Shown piece after piece: positions 1-10,945 of a stretch of DNA of 64,000 nucleotides; the first letter of the stretch is position 1; each line of letters begins with the position of its first letter. A program made the translations under genes and the position numbers. A model generated the notes under the pieces. It was not told where the DNA came from and did no database searches. It saw only the letters and a program-made list of their open reading frames with translations. The stretch is from Halichondria panicea (lineage: Eukaryota; Porifera; Demospongiae; Suberitida; Halichondriidae): assembly GCF_963675165.1 (NCBI RefSeq), contig NC_087384.1:1696501-1760500 (forward strand), in the 5' to 3' direction.

Positions 1-400
1 TGCATGGTTCAGTAATAAAGAAGCCACTAATAGAGACTGCATGGTAAAGGATCACTTCAGCTGCAAATATGTAGTTCTAGCTCGAATAAAGGTCGTGTGT
101 AGAGCTAGCCAACGTGTAATGCTTAGCTTTTGCTCACTTTTATAAGCTTTACCATCGAAATAACTTGTTGTGTGAAGGCTATCCATGCAGCGCTATGGCA
201 TCCAGATAAGCAGACTCAGAAATTACAAACAGACAAACAAACCAAACGACTATACTATACTCGTGCCGCCTACGCGCACCTCGGGTAATAATTATTTGAA
301 GGTATAATATTTGTATACGTAAGATGTTTCCTATAACTGTCTATATAAGACTAATTACTTGGTGGGAATATAAACTCTCTTAAGACTTTATACTACTTAC
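1..400. other. no gene seen; probable intron of the left OAS-like gene
   Basis: AT-rich sequence without a supported open frame or repeat. It follows the donor of the 401-578 exon on the minus strand, so it is most simply intron. Confidence 0.4.
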
Positions 401-578
401 TTAGTGAGAAGACAGTAAGGTCTATGTCAAAGTGCCCAGGTAATGCTGTACCATGAGCCACTGATCCTCCAACAACAACATCTATTTCTTTCTTCTTAGA
501 TGCCTGTGTGATGTCAATAAGCCACTGATAACAGATTCCAGCTGGAAAGTTTGTTGGCTTACTTTTATCAGTGTAGTT
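401..578 (-). CDS. OAS: OAS-like nucleotidyltransferase, partial (one exon)
   Basis: One 178-bp exon on the minus strand codes for the start of an OAS-type nucleotidyltransferase core. The translation contains VVVGGSVAHGTALPGHFDID, the GGS loop followed by the D-x-D metal-binding pair (FDIDL), preceded by a helix-like stretch (CYQWLIDITQASKKK). It is bounded by a ttag acceptor (plus position 579-580) and a GTAAGT donor (395-400). OAS enzymes make 2'-5' oligoadenylates when double-stranded RNA binds, and sponges are known to carry many. The rest of the gene lies to the left of the window, and no further exon is visible in 1-400. The first coding exon was not identified. It is the most divergent member of the local cluster, with a longer segment before the GGS loop. 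Confidence 0.7.
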
Positions 579-1526
579 CTAACTTTGTTGCTTAATATCC
601 GAGCTTTTCTTAATGGCCTCTTTACTCTGACTTGGGTTGTCGCCATAGTTTATTATATATATAGCAATTACTTTATAGGCTTAATTGTGGCTGCATGTAC
701 GTGCACTCTATTCATTCCACTGCATGTGTGTGTGTGGGGGTTTTCACTCCATACAAGGATTGCATTCCTGTAGTTGTGATAATGCAGTAATTCAATGAAT
801 ATACTCTGTAGTGCTATATACCCATGAATTTCTGTTTCTCTGAACTCAGAGTATTCACTGTAAATACCTTAAACGAGCATGTTGGCTTTAATCACCGGAT
901 TAGCAACTTCCGGATCCCGGAGCGAGTTTTGAGTATAAAAAGAGCTGCCGTGGGCGCGACCTTTGACCCCTAAATTTTCATTCAAGCCTTAGTAACGAAC
1001 TCTTTTTTTCTCTTGCGCAAAAGCGCTCAGAACCCACTCACTCCACACTGTGAACACTCCAAAATATACACAAAGGGAAGGGAAATACATTCTTGGTAGT
1101 TTTTCTTTTTTACCAGAAGCAGAAACAAAAAAACAAAAAAAGTAAAATTGTTGTTATCATAATGGCTGACAAATACTTTATGTATAGATCTAGATACAGC
1201 AAAAGGCTATGCACAATAAAGGAATCTTTTCAGCTCCAGGTCAGCTCCAGTGCAGTGAGCATACTCCAGGGCACGTTGTGGAAGAGTTAGGAAGCTTGCT
1301 TTCTTGCATAATAGATGGCATTGAAACTGTGCCATTGTGGAAATTCACTGAAAGTTTGATTCTGAAAAAGAATTTATATGAATATCAGTACATCTATATC
1401 AAACAAATTCTTTACTACCATTTTAATAGGGCAAGTGGAGTGCATGCCACCAGACAGTGAGGCTCTCCTCCCTCCAGCAAAGAGCTAGGGATATAATAGG
1501 ATATTTGCTAGAGAAGTAATACTTAC
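579..1526. other. non-coding stretch with a TATA-like motif
   Basis: No convincing gene. At about 932-941 a TATA-like motif (gtataaaaag) is followed by GC-richer sequence. A short plus-strand frame starting MADKYFMYRSRYSK (about 1162) ends at a possible donor, CTCCAG|gtcagc. The sequence around the TATA motif resembles, in inverse orientation, the one at 2640-2665. Both may be promoters of related genes or parts of a repeat. Confidence 0.25.
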
Positions 1527-1617
1527 ATTTTCTGCATAGGTTGATGATGTACACAGGGAGACTGCATGTCAACAAGCAAAGGCAGTCGCAGTCCTTCAAA
1601 GCGTCCTTCAACGCGAC
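1527..1617 (-). CDS. candidate internal exon, unidentified
   Basis: A 91-bp minus-strand segment has a strong acceptor (pyrimidine tract plus tttctcag) and a consensus donor (AAAAT|gtaagtatt). Two of its three frames are open. The more protein-like one reads RVEGRFEGLRLPLLVDMQS. I do not recognise the family. It lies between the partial OAS exon and the candidate exon at 2275-2436, so it could belong to the same transcription unit. It could also be chance. Confidence 0.3.
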
Positions 1618-2274
1618 CTGAGAAAAAATGAATGTTACTGAAAGGGTAATGATGCCTCGGTGTAGGCAATGAAGCTACATGCAGTACCATTATTAATGAA
1701 TACACTGTACATTATAATTTACAACATTTTAGATGGATTCATCGGCCCTGGCGGATAATGCTTACTTCTTTTTATTTTACTTTATTCTCTCGTTATTCCC
1801 CTATTTTGCTACACACAAGTTGTACTAGATTTAAAAGTAAGCAAACATAACCGTAAGCATTATTTTGCAAACCCAACTAATTGCAATTCAAGAAATAATT
1901 ATGATTAGCAGCCTACAATAATTATACAGAAACTCTTCGAGCTTCATTTATCATCGAGCAGCTGTAACAGTCGATCTACACATACACAGACAAATTACCG
2001 TATACCTTGCACATGCCCAACTGAGGCATAATGACTGTATATATGAACGAACAAACTGCAAATAGATATTATACAAAGGTCTTTCCCTACAGACTTTCAA
2101 CTCTCCTCTTCGTTATTTTATCCATGAAAAATGAACAACAAAATTAATATTAAAAAGCGAAAAAGCGTTCGCAGGTTGATGAAGTCACATTATTTTATAC
2201 TATACTACTACTTTTACTATAGACCTATGGACTACTTACTTGAGTTATTTATGTCCACATCTTCAACAACAGCA

Positions 2275-2436
2275 TCAGTTTGTCAGATCCTCATGTTGGG
2301 CCAATGCATCTCTGGCAGCAAGATAACGCTTAGCACTGTCAATTATACCTACAAAGACTTGCTTGGTATCTTCAGTCTCGAACTTTAGCTCCTGTGGAAC
2401 CCCCAGTTGGCTTCTTTTGAGGTTGAGAACAGACTT
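2275..2436 (-). CDS. candidate terminal exon of an unidentified gene
   Basis: A 53-codon open frame on the minus strand ends in TGA and follows a possible acceptor (ttatttcaag). Its composition is protein-like, with charged helical stretches (ETEDTKQVFVGIIDSAKRYL, then AARDALAQHEDLTN). It has no ATG of its own, although the open frame extends a little upstream. A minus-strand TATA-like motif (tataaaaagg) lies about 220 bp upstream near 2655-2664. A one-base shift at the stop opens a second frame containing DAVVEDVDINNSS, so a frameshifted longer exon is also possible. I do not recognise the product. Confidence 0.35.
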   Translation of the reverse strand, partial: KSVLNLKRSQLGVPQELKFETEDTKQVFVGIIDSAKRYLAARDALAQHEDLTN

Positions 2437-2649
2437 CTTGAAATAAACTTTTGACAGCCATTTTTTGTTTTTAGTTCGTGTCTACTATCTCGTGAGAGAG
2501 CGGAAGAAGGCGTATCAAAAGAAGAATGTAAAAATGTAAAGAATGTGCATTATAACTGTCAAGGGCGTCTTTTTGCAAGACTCAAGAATATTCATTGTTG
2601 CCATTTTGTCATTTTTTGGTTGCTTCCGATCGGAGCTGCCCACGGCACG

Positions 2650-2664
2650 CCTTTTTATAGTCGT
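2650..2664 (-). promoter_or_regulatory. TATA-like promoter candidate
   Basis: On the minus strand the motif cgactataaaaaggcgtgcc is followed by a GC-rich stretch and short ATG-led frames. A related sequence occurs in the opposite orientation near 932. This is pattern recognition only. Confidence 0.25.
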
Positions 2665-2733
2665 TTAAGGTGGCATATTTTCACAGTACAATTTCTCATT
2701 TTGCTATTCTGCAGTTGTGAAATTAATGTTTGT

Positions 2734-3115
2734 TATGCCTCGGTGCGCATGCGCAAGCAAAGTATACATATACGGTATATAATGTGTGCATGCATGTGTG
2801 TCTGTATGTGTGTAGACTGCTACAGTTGTTCAAGGATCAATGAACTGCAAGTTAGAGTTTCTATATAGGCTTCTACAAAGTTTTTTGGGGGGATTTTAAT
2901 GTGTGGATTTGCAAAATAATCGTTCTCGAGTTATGCCTACTCGGAATGCTATTGCAGCCTTTTCAAAACAGTGCGTATAGCAAAACTTGTCCATAATTAT
3001 ATGGAGTGTTGCTACTCTACTTTGTATAGTTAGCTCTGCACTATAGAACGCTAGCTATATTGGTAGCTTCAAGAGTGAGAAGAGAGCTGCAAAGTTCATT
3101 GCATTTCCAATTATC
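2734..3115 (+). repeat. ATGCCTCGGTG-family interspersed repeat, 3'-truncated copy
   Basis: This copy starts with ATGCCTCGGTGCGCATGCGC, followed by a short GT-rich run and then gactgctacagttgttcaag. The same body recurs in the window at about 12420-12872, 19450-19880, 29462-29945 and 56840-57345, with shorter 3' pieces elsewhere. Complete copies end in the inverse of the start (CACCGAGGCAT), so the family looks like a non-autonomous DNA element with ends of about 11 bp. Confidence 0.6.
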
Positions 3116-3245
3116 TGCTAGACATAAATATACAAATTTTTTGCAATTTTACCGTCACTTACAGAAATAACAAAAATTAAAACCCACGAAAATAATGTAT
3201 AGGTTGTTGTTTTTGCATAATTACCGTACTCTATCGACATTACGC

Positions 3246-3858
3246 CAAGGGCGTATACAGAGAAGAGGGCATGCAACTCGCCCCATTCTCAGAATCATCC
3301 GACTTTGTATTGAGCTATTTTTAGAACTGCCCACAAAAACGCCCACGCGTAACCTTTGACCGCACAAGGTAAATCAAAGTATTTTTTTTATCTGTGCCAG
3401 CTAGCTACCGGTAGCTCGATTGCAGCATAGTAAAACTAGTTCTCACCAGCAGTATGGCTTGTACTAGCAGTGTCAAAGGCAAAGGCAAACCATCCAACAG
3501 TTGCAACTCCAAGAAGATAAAACCTAGGTACAATAATCTGTCTTCCTGAGTCTCTGGTACTTCTTAACAATGCGCCCAGCACTCAACTTCATGCTCGAAG
3601 GGGTTGTCTTGGACCTGGCTGGAGTCAGGACTAGGACTGGTCATGACACTTCTCTAAAATAATACTGCACTGTTAGCTAGCTAGCTAGGCAGCTCTGATG
3701 TACACGCCCATAATTATAACTCCGTAAACAACACCGCCCACTTGTTCACGTCCGTATACTGGATTCTATTTTTAGCATATCCGGTCTCTGATACGAAGTC
3801 GGATGAGTACGTAGGATACATAGTGAGTTGCATGCCCTCTTCTCTGTATACGCCCTTG
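3246..3858. mobile_element. CAAGGGCGTATA-type MITE (hAT-like target duplication)
   Basis: The terminal inverted repeat starts CAAGGGCGTATACAGAGAAG and returns inverted at 3825-3858. The outer arms of more than 30 bp match almost perfectly. The element is flanked by ATTACGC on both sides (7-bp direct repeat). Four other copies or fragments are present in the window; the one at 61510-61686 has a full 8-bp duplication, which points to a hAT-type mechanism. There is no coding capacity. Confidence 0.75.
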
Positions 3859-4263
3859 ATTACGCCCACCCCACTTTTGAGTAAAAGTTCCTGCAAAGGC
3901 TAATTTGCCTTGAGAATACGCCCACTGCTAAAAAAAAATAGCAGATTCTTGAGCTGATTTGTTCTTGTCTCCTACAGTCTACTTGCAAATAGCAGAAATT
4001 ATAGGATCTATATGAGCTATCTTATCTAAATCTCTGTTGAAGACTCTGAATATATATATATAGGAACAACTCTTTGATGCACAATCTTGACTTGTATACT
4101 TTTCTTCATACCTATATATAAAATTTTATAGCTACTTTACCTATGCATTGTTGTATATTGCATTGTATTTCAATAGCTGCATGTCAGACACAGATTGTTT
4201 TTTAATGAGCGGGCATAATTTCGAGGCAAATAACCTGGGTAGGGCTTAATTTCGAGACAAAAC

Positions 4264-4493
4264 TACCGTATAGCGCGAAATTTTCAAGGCACTTATATTT
4301 CGTGGATTGGCCTCTAAAAGCCATTTCGTTGCACAATGTTCGCGGAATGACTGCTTACCGGAAGCCACGCCTTTAAATCTTGCACGTTATAGCAGGTAAA
4401 GAACGATTTTCGTGGACTTAATTTTCGTGTAGGATTGCTAACCCACTAAATCCACGAAAATTAAGCCCCTCGAAAATTTCGCGCTATACGGTA
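4264..4493. mobile_element. TACCGTATAGCGCGAAA-type MITE
   Basis: A 230-bp palindromic element whose ends are taccgtatagcgcgaaattt and its inverse. Related copies lie at about 18397-18571, 59962-60167 and 61704-61909. No transposase; superfamily not assigned. Confidence 0.7.
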
Positions 4494-4540
4494 TATCGTT
4501 TTCAAAATGAAGCCAATCCCACCTGTAGCTGCTTTGTAGC

Positions 4541-4633
4541 TAGCCTCGACCCCCGGCCGATCCGTCTCCAATTGAACGCTAGGTCGCCTCAACTTTGTTC
4601 TATTAAAAAAAAATCGGCCTGGGACCGAGGCTA
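4541..4633. mobile_element. short MULE-like MITE (TAGCCTCG ends, 9-bp TSD)
   Basis: A 93-bp element runs from TAGCCTCGACCCCCGGCCG to its inverse ...CCGAGGCTA. It is flanked by a perfect 9-bp direct repeat, CTTTGTAGC (4532-4540 and 4634-4642). A 9-bp duplication is the signature of Mutator-like elements. The same ends with 9-bp duplications occur at 22933, 27744 and 63224. Confidence 0.75.
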
Positions 4634-4750
4634 CTTTGTAGCATGCAATTAGGGTGGGCGTAATCTCGGCAACTTCGTTCTATTAAAAAAAAATCGGCCT
4701 GGGACCGAGGCTACTTTGTAGCATGCAATTAGGGTGGGCGTAATCTCGGT
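4591..4750. repeat. two-copy 80-bp tandem duplication
   Basis: Two nearly identical 80-bp units (4591-4670 and 4671-4750) each contain the right end of the 93-bp MITE plus its flank. The duplication therefore happened after that insertion. Confidence 0.85.
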
Positions 4751-4907
4751 AGAATGCGGTAATATTAGTAAATAATGGAACATGTTAAGTTTAAAGTATA
4801 TATACCGTACCTATAATCTCATGCACTAGCTGTCAATTAGTAATTTCAACATAATACTTATAAGTTAAATACTGTATGATGAGTTATAATACTCTTATAA
4901 TTAGCTA

Positions 4908-6397
4908 TTAGGCTGTTATATCTACAGTAAGGTCGATAGTCTCAATCTTCTTCTTTATCTCAGCCCAGTTCCCCTCCCCCTCATCATGTGACCTGTCACC
5001 GGTACGTGCAGTAGTGAACCCAGTGTCAAACAGGTTGTTGGCTGGGTTAGCTGGGTCCAGGAGGCGGGGGGGTTTTGGGGGGTCATGCAGAATCGTGGTA
5101 CCAGTTCCTCCCACCGTATAGTAGTCGTCCCAGTAAATACTGTATTTCAATGAGTGATGTGTGTGTTTGTGTAACATATCTAGATATACCTATACATATA
5201 TAGTGATTAACAATGCCAGTATACTTCTACGATGTATATATAGACCGACTTACTCTTGTTGATCTTCCCTAAGAACAAGGTCTTTAAGCTCATAGGAGGT
5301 CCTATAGCATGAAATATAATTATGGTATAATTATGCGTGAATAGATCGATGTAAGGTATATACTATGATGTGATAACTGCATGCGTGTACGTACTTTTCA
5401 GCCATATCACGAAAGATTTGATTTCCAAATTTCTTCTTTGCACGCTGATAAGCTTTCAAAACGAGCAAAGAAAGAAAGTAGGACTTGGGCTTCTTCTGTC
5501 CTGGGTAAATATTTGGCCATTGTTTATTTCTCCATGCCTTAGCACGCTGAATAAGCACTTTGACCTATATATACATACATACATGCACAATGTGTAGATG
5601 AACTGCAATCTATAATAACGTATCTCTTACCTCATTGTCTTGCTTCTGCATAAACTGCACCTGCCATTTTGAGGCTCCTATTGAGAACCTGCATGTACAT
5701 TGGCATGCATACTTGATTTAATTGTTTCTACCAGGAGTGCATGCAATCCTCTTTCTACACATAGGCCATGCATCGTATAATTATTATTATGCATGCATGC
5801 AGTTCTGTTCTTAAATTTTAACTCACGGGAAGCGCTTTTGAACCGGGATCTTGTCCAAGAACAGGCTCAGCTGGGAGACACTGTCCCACCAAGGGGTCAC
5901 CAGCATGTCCACGTCAATGAGTTCCTTGTACCGAAACTGGACAGAGTGAGGTGTCCTATTCTTAAATTGCACATCGCTGCTTCTTTTTAAGAATTTCTCA
6001 AGCTTCTCTAGCCAGTAGTCATAGCCTTGCTCAAGAACTTTGTGTGGATCTAGGTCTGTCAAAATTTTAGGAGTTAGCTGCCTATAAAATCCTCATGTAA
6101 TAATGTTCTTACTATTATTCTGTTTAGCAGGTGCTCACCTCTTGAGTAGATGACCATGTCCAGATCAAAGTCTCCAGGAACTGCAGTGCCGTGTCCCAGA
6201 GAGCCAGCTCTGATGACTTCACTGATAGTAATTGGCTGTTGGTCCTGTCATGTAAAGCAGATAAGTGAATTTTGCACATTATACCTGTTGCTCTATAGTA
6301 CTTTTAGGAGGGTAGCCAACTCATCTGTTGCTTCTCTAGCAGCCTTGTGAGTGAGTAGCTCATTGCTGTGGGGAGGGTGGCAATTCCTAAAGTCCAT
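4908..6397 (-). CDS. OAS: OAS-like 2'-5'-oligoadenylate synthetase, complete, 7 exons
   Basis: The minus-strand exons are 6302-6397, 6139-6244, 5827-6055, 5631-5688, 5395-5564, 5254-5301 and 4908-5139. All have GT-AG borders and matching phases, giving 312 residues. This is close to the usual OAS core length. The start ATG (6395-6397) opens MDFRNCHPPH. Exon 2 has AGSLGHGTAVPGDFDLDMVI, the GS loop and D-x-D metal site. Exon 3 has ELIDVDMLVTPWW, carrying the third catalytic Asp. Exon 4 has ASKWQVQFMQK, exon 5 has KKPKSYFLSLLVLKAY, and the last exon has the OAS1_C-type block IYWDDYY...PRLLDPANPANN. All three acidic positions are kept, so activity is plausible. Known role of the family: template-independent 2-5A synthesis in antiviral defence. 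It is followed downstream by the partial copy and preceded by the copy at 7031-8603, all on the same strand. Confidence 0.88.
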
Positions 6398-7030
6398 TTG
6401 TTATGTTCCTATTATTTTGTCTATGTCTATATCTCGATCTAATTGGGTGTGTATATGTGTGTTTGTCTTGTGTTCTTTTGTAGTAAACTAAGTAGTGTTT
6501 ACGAGATTAGTCAGCAAAGGGCAAAGGGACTGTCCCAGGGAAAGTCCATATAGGCTCATTAATTGATGTATTACCATACTCCCAACAGCTGCACCCACGT
6601 CTTGCACCATCATCATGCTTATAGCATCAGTTCTTATATACTGTTAGAGCTGATTCCCATGAAAAAATCCCTTAAGAATATTCATTGTTTTGAGAAAAGT
6701 AATAATGCATCAATGAATAAAGGACAAGGCTATATTCCCACTAAATTTGTCAGTTGTTAATTTTCTAGAACTATACACAATGCATGCACTGCTAATGAGT
6801 ATACCCAACTGGATTACCTCAATCAAACTTGGGTATTGGTGTATATAATTATAGTCAAAGGTCAGCAAACGAATTAACAATCAAATAATCATGCAGCCAT
6901 GCATAAGCCATCAGCGAAACAAGTTACTATAATAATACACTACTACACTATAATATTGTGTGCTGCTATAATAGTCTTAATTGTCTGTTTAAGTTACGTT
7001 ACTAAAGTTAGTCAGCTCTCTTGAACGGTC
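6398..7030. other. intergenic, nothing recognised
   Basis: AT-rich spacer between two OAS-like genes. Short ATG-led frames here lack protein-like composition. Confidence 0.5.
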
Positions 7031-8603
7031 TTAACGTGTGATCTCCTCCACACTCTTCTCAAGGTCAAAGTATTCCACTTTGTCCACAAACTGACTCCAG
7101 TCCTGCTTGTTTTCACTTGGCCTTTTGTTGGGTGGGTACGTACCAATGCCAGACAGGTACACATTGTTAGCTGGATTGGCCGGGTCGACCAGGCGTGGAG
7201 TGGACGAGGGAAAGAGGGTGGGGTAGTCTCTAGCTTTGTAGTAGTCTTCCCAATAGATGCTGCATGTGTATACAAATTATTTGAGATAATGTTATCTATA
7301 TTAAACATACTCCATTCTGCTGTGATTCCGAACAAGTTTCTTCAACTCTTCAGTGGTACTGCATAATTATAGCTTAATAAATAATACATGCATGGTGATC
7401 AATTTTACCTTCTAGCTTCATTGTGTCCACGGCAGCCATAAGTTTGGCTCGACTGCTGGTTTTCATAGGCTCGAAGCACCAACAAGGATATTAGAAAGGA
7501 ACTAGGGCTTCTTCGTCCTACTCTACTTTTATAGGCAATAGGCGATTCCTCCATGCTTTAGCCCGGACTATGTACACCTTGACCTATAAAATATCATACA
7601 CGCAAGATTCTGATGACTCAAGCGGAACGCATGGAGTTCATGCATGCAGTGTACGATATAAGCGTTATAAAATTATAGGCATGCATGCAACACATGCAAA
7701 GCATGGCATGTACATTAAAAATTAAAAATTCATTGTTATGTAATAGTACCTTCTGATCTTTTTTTCTCATAAACTCCACTTGCCACTTCGAAGCGTTCAC
7801 ACTAAATCTGTGCATGACTTCTAGGTTGTGTCTTGGCACACTATCTTGAAGGAACCGAAAAAACATTGTCGGATCGTTTGGATAATCACTCCACCAAACT
7901 GGACTGATCAAGAGATCCACGTCGATGTAGCTCTTGTACTTGAACTGCACAGCATATCTTGTTATGTTGGGCTCTGTAATGACCCCTGCTCCAAACACCT
8001 GTCGATTGCTAATGAAAGCTTCTAGCCGTCGTATGTGTTGGTCATATCCATCAGTTATGATAGTATCTCCGCTCACATCTGCACAACATGCATGTGTTAT
8101 TCATGTAGTTAAGCCACAACTATAATATAATAATAATATGTTTGCGTGCATAGTGTATGCTTTTGATGATCACGTCTATAATTATAGTTTCGCCTCAAAT
8201 TTTTTAAGCTAGAATTATAGGTGTATAGGGATTTCAGGTGCCCCTCTGAGTTAGCACTTCAACGTTACATGTGATATAGGCCCAGTGAATAGGCAGGTGT
8301 TGCATGCTCTATACAGCTACATGCATGCATGCATGCACGCAGGTTTGCTTGCCGTGAGAGTAGAGCACCAGGTCGATGTCAAAGCTTCCAGGCACAATTG
8401 TTCCATGTCCCATAGAGCCAGCTTTTACGATCTCGCTCACTCTAATTTTTGGATGAGTATAGCTTGACAAATTAAGCTGCATTTGAACATACATAATTAT
8501 ACAGATTTCTGCATGCATATCTCATTATTACCTGTAGAGTAGACACCAACTCCCTAATGGCTGCTTCAGCCTCAGCATGTGTAGGTTTCCTAAAGTAGGC
8601 CAT
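7031..8603 (-). CDS. OAS: OAS-like gene with frame lesion in exon 4
   Basis: The minus-strand exons are 8532-8603, 8353-8476, 7750-8078, 7409-7583 (or 7409-7548), 7311-7358 and 7031-7259. The start ATG (8601-8603) opens MAYFRKPTHAEAEAA. Exon 2 has AGSMGHGTIVPGSFDIDLVL, with the GS loop and D-x-D. Exon 3 has SYIDVDLLISPVWW with the third Asp, and runs straight on into NASKWQVEFMRKK, which is a separate exon in the two sister genes. Exon 4 with the conserved acceptor begins VKVYIVRAKAWRN but meets an in-frame TAG; the continuation (GRRSPSSFLISLLVLRAYE) is in another frame. An AG inside the exon (GGAG|GAATCG, exon end 7548) would restore the frame and give 313 residues without that helix. The exon 2 donor is GC, not GT (CACG|gcaagc). 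So this is either a recently broken gene or one with a shifted acceptor. Confidence 0.8.
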
Positions 8604-9199
8604 CTTGAACTTTAAAATTAGGCAGATTCTAGAAGGTTCTCTGTAATGGTGACTACTGTGGTCTATGTTGTATAATTACCAGGTTTTAGGGGTGTATTCC
8701 TGAAAATAATCAGTTCTAGTAATCTCTCTTTCCTGTGCAGTACTCAGTACATGTAATACAAAGGCCAAGATCATTATCTACTACAAGGGCCAATAAACTG
8801 CTTGTGGCACGAATTGCCATGTAATAACTAATTTGTTGCCTTGAAAACCATTTTCTGATATAGAAACCAGCATAGAGACCACTTGCTGCATATAGATGTG
8901 AAAAAAAAAGGTAATTTGGTAGTTTTTGTTCTGTTTTTGGTGGCTGGATTTACAATATATAAACAGTGGTTTGCAGAACAGTTGTCATATACTCAGAGTA
9001 GCAGTAGGCGGTGACTTTTACAAGGTCACTTTGCCCCAGTGCAACATGTCCCTGGTTAAAACATGTGCAATTCAAGTAACCCACATGCTGGGTTACAACA
9101 ACAGATAAAAGTATACACATTTAAAACAAGTAGAAATACTATAAGCTACAGGTTGTTGTAACCAGCCATATAGGTTCTTTTAAGCATATTTGGTAATGG
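8604..9199. other. intergenic, nothing recognised
   Basis: Upstream side of the 6-exon OAS-like gene. It probably includes its promoter, but no clear TATA box or conserved motif was found. Confidence 0.4.
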
Positions 9200-9424
9200 C
9201 AAGGGCGTATAAAAGAAGAGAGGGCATGCATGCAACTCCATATGAGCAGAGTTCAAACGTGGGCAGATGAATGTGCATGACTGGCATGAAATGCGAAATT
9301 TCTATTTTTAGCACTTCATGCAAATTAATGCACACATTCCTCTGCCCACGTTTGAACTCTGCTAGCTACGTGTACTAATATAGTGGAGTTGCATGCTCTC
9401 TCTTCAATCTTTTATACGCCCTTG
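9200..9424. mobile_element. CAAGGGCGTATA-type MITE
   Basis: A 225-bp foldback element with ends CAAGGGCGTATAAAAGAAGA and inverse. Inner arms (gagcagagttcaaacgtggg and inverse) also pair. It is flanked by GTAATGG on both sides. Confidence 0.8.
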
Positions 9425-10816
9425 GTAATGGGTCGTAGCAACTTCCCATAGGTAGAAACATCCAGCTATATGTAGGTTTTAGCAACCATGCACAGCAGCA
9501 GCCATACGTAGAAGTACCCGCCCATGCAGCTATAGGTTGTAGCAACCTCCCGTAGGTAGTATAGCTAATCGGTCAAAACAACCGCGCTAAAATTATAGGT
9601 TCTTTTGACTCACATTTCATCACTCATGCATAATTATTGTAGAAAAACTCAGTGCCGTGTCGTGACATACATGTAAGTGTGTGCTAATTACAATCATCAC
9701 AAAAACAAGAAACTGATAACGTACTTACATACAGTACATTCAGCCTATAGAGTAAATAAACGCAATTTGGTGTGTAATGGTACATAAATGTAAATATTTT
9801 GGGATTGGAACATTTCTAAGAAAATATGATGATATACCATTGTGTTGGTGAACAAATAATCTAAAAGTCCAAAAACATTTCCATGGCAACCAAAGGTGGT
9901 GGGTATGTGGTGGTTTATATAACACCAACATTTTTTTATAGTGGATAATCGCTTAGCAATGGAAAACACCATCGTTTTCGGCTAAGGTATGGAATTTTGG
10001 CACAACATTCCTGAATAGTTAACCTAACATATGCATGCATGTACACGTCTCACTACAAGGAGGATATGCATCAATATAATTATCGTCCGCTACTGTGCAT
10101 GGTTACTCCGAGGACAAGGATAAGATTCAATGGTTGTTCCCACGCAAGAGGAGGATAAAGTGAGGAAAAGAACTGATTGAGGGAGCGGAAGAAAATGGTG
10201 ACCCTCACCTTGAGGCAGTACCTCACCAAGCAGCCAAGGTGTGTGTGTGTGTGTTTGTTGGAAAAAGTGTGTGTGTGGTCAGTGATGATATTCAAGAGAC
10301 GGGCGGACTGAGAACAGTGTTCTGTGCAGACTGTCTCTAATTCTGAGACCATTACCAGTAACTTTCTGCGGTGTCGATTCTGCCACTTTTTAGAATGTTC
10401 TGTCACTGTTAACAAGAGCTAGATATTGCGACTGAGATGTGCTTCATAAAGAAAATACCAAGTATACTACTCTTGGAAAGTTGTCTGAACATGAAATGTA
10501 TGTGCTGTGGGCCATTGAAGGTCAGTTTTCTTTAAATTTTGCATATTAATCCCTGTATGAGGCTACTCAAAGCTATATTGCCTAGCTTCTTTCATGAAAG
10601 ACTCTATGTACACTACTTTAATGTATGGTCTTTCCCCTTTCTTGTTTGCTTTAGAGAAACTCTAGATTTCCACTAGAGTTTAGTCTAACTGTAAAGGCCG
10701 TTATGCTTTCACTTTAATCCCTCTATTCTAACACTGATCAATTATTAGCCCTTTTGGCATTCATAGCAAGGGAGAATAGTCTTTACTGTATCGTAGTGCA
10801 TACTTACTTTTAATAG
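9425..10816. other. intergenic, no supported gene
   Basis: It contains a piece related to the palindrome at 30107-30242 (aggaggatatgcat near 10061, and ccgctac...gttactccgagga) and a short GT run near 10240. A 111-codon minus-strand frame at 10080-10415 crosses that GT run and has no recognisable motif. Confidence 0.4.
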
Positions 10817-10945
10817 GAATGCCACACGGAAGAAGATATCAGCATTGGAAAAAAGCTGCAAGAGATAGACGGCTGGCTTGGTGTGCCAAAGATGAAAGTT
10901 CAAACGAAGTTATCAAGTGATTCTAATATTACATTGTGTCCTTTG
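10817..10945 (+). CDS. candidate exon, unidentified protein
   Basis: A 129-bp segment lies between a good acceptor (cttttaatag) and a consensus donor (CCTTTG|gtaagt). It is open in phase 0 for 43 codons and looks protein-like (DISIGKKLQEIDGWLGVPKM, then KVQTKLSSDSN). A second frame, from an ATG at 10819, is also open to a stop and would join to a possible upstream exon ending near 10520 (EHEMYVLWAIE). The frame is therefore ambiguous and no family is recognised. Confidence 0.3.

Noticed and set aside
10080-10415. 111-codon minus-strand open frame
   Set aside because: It crosses a GT run and a repeat related to the 30107 palindrome, and no motif or protein-like core was found.
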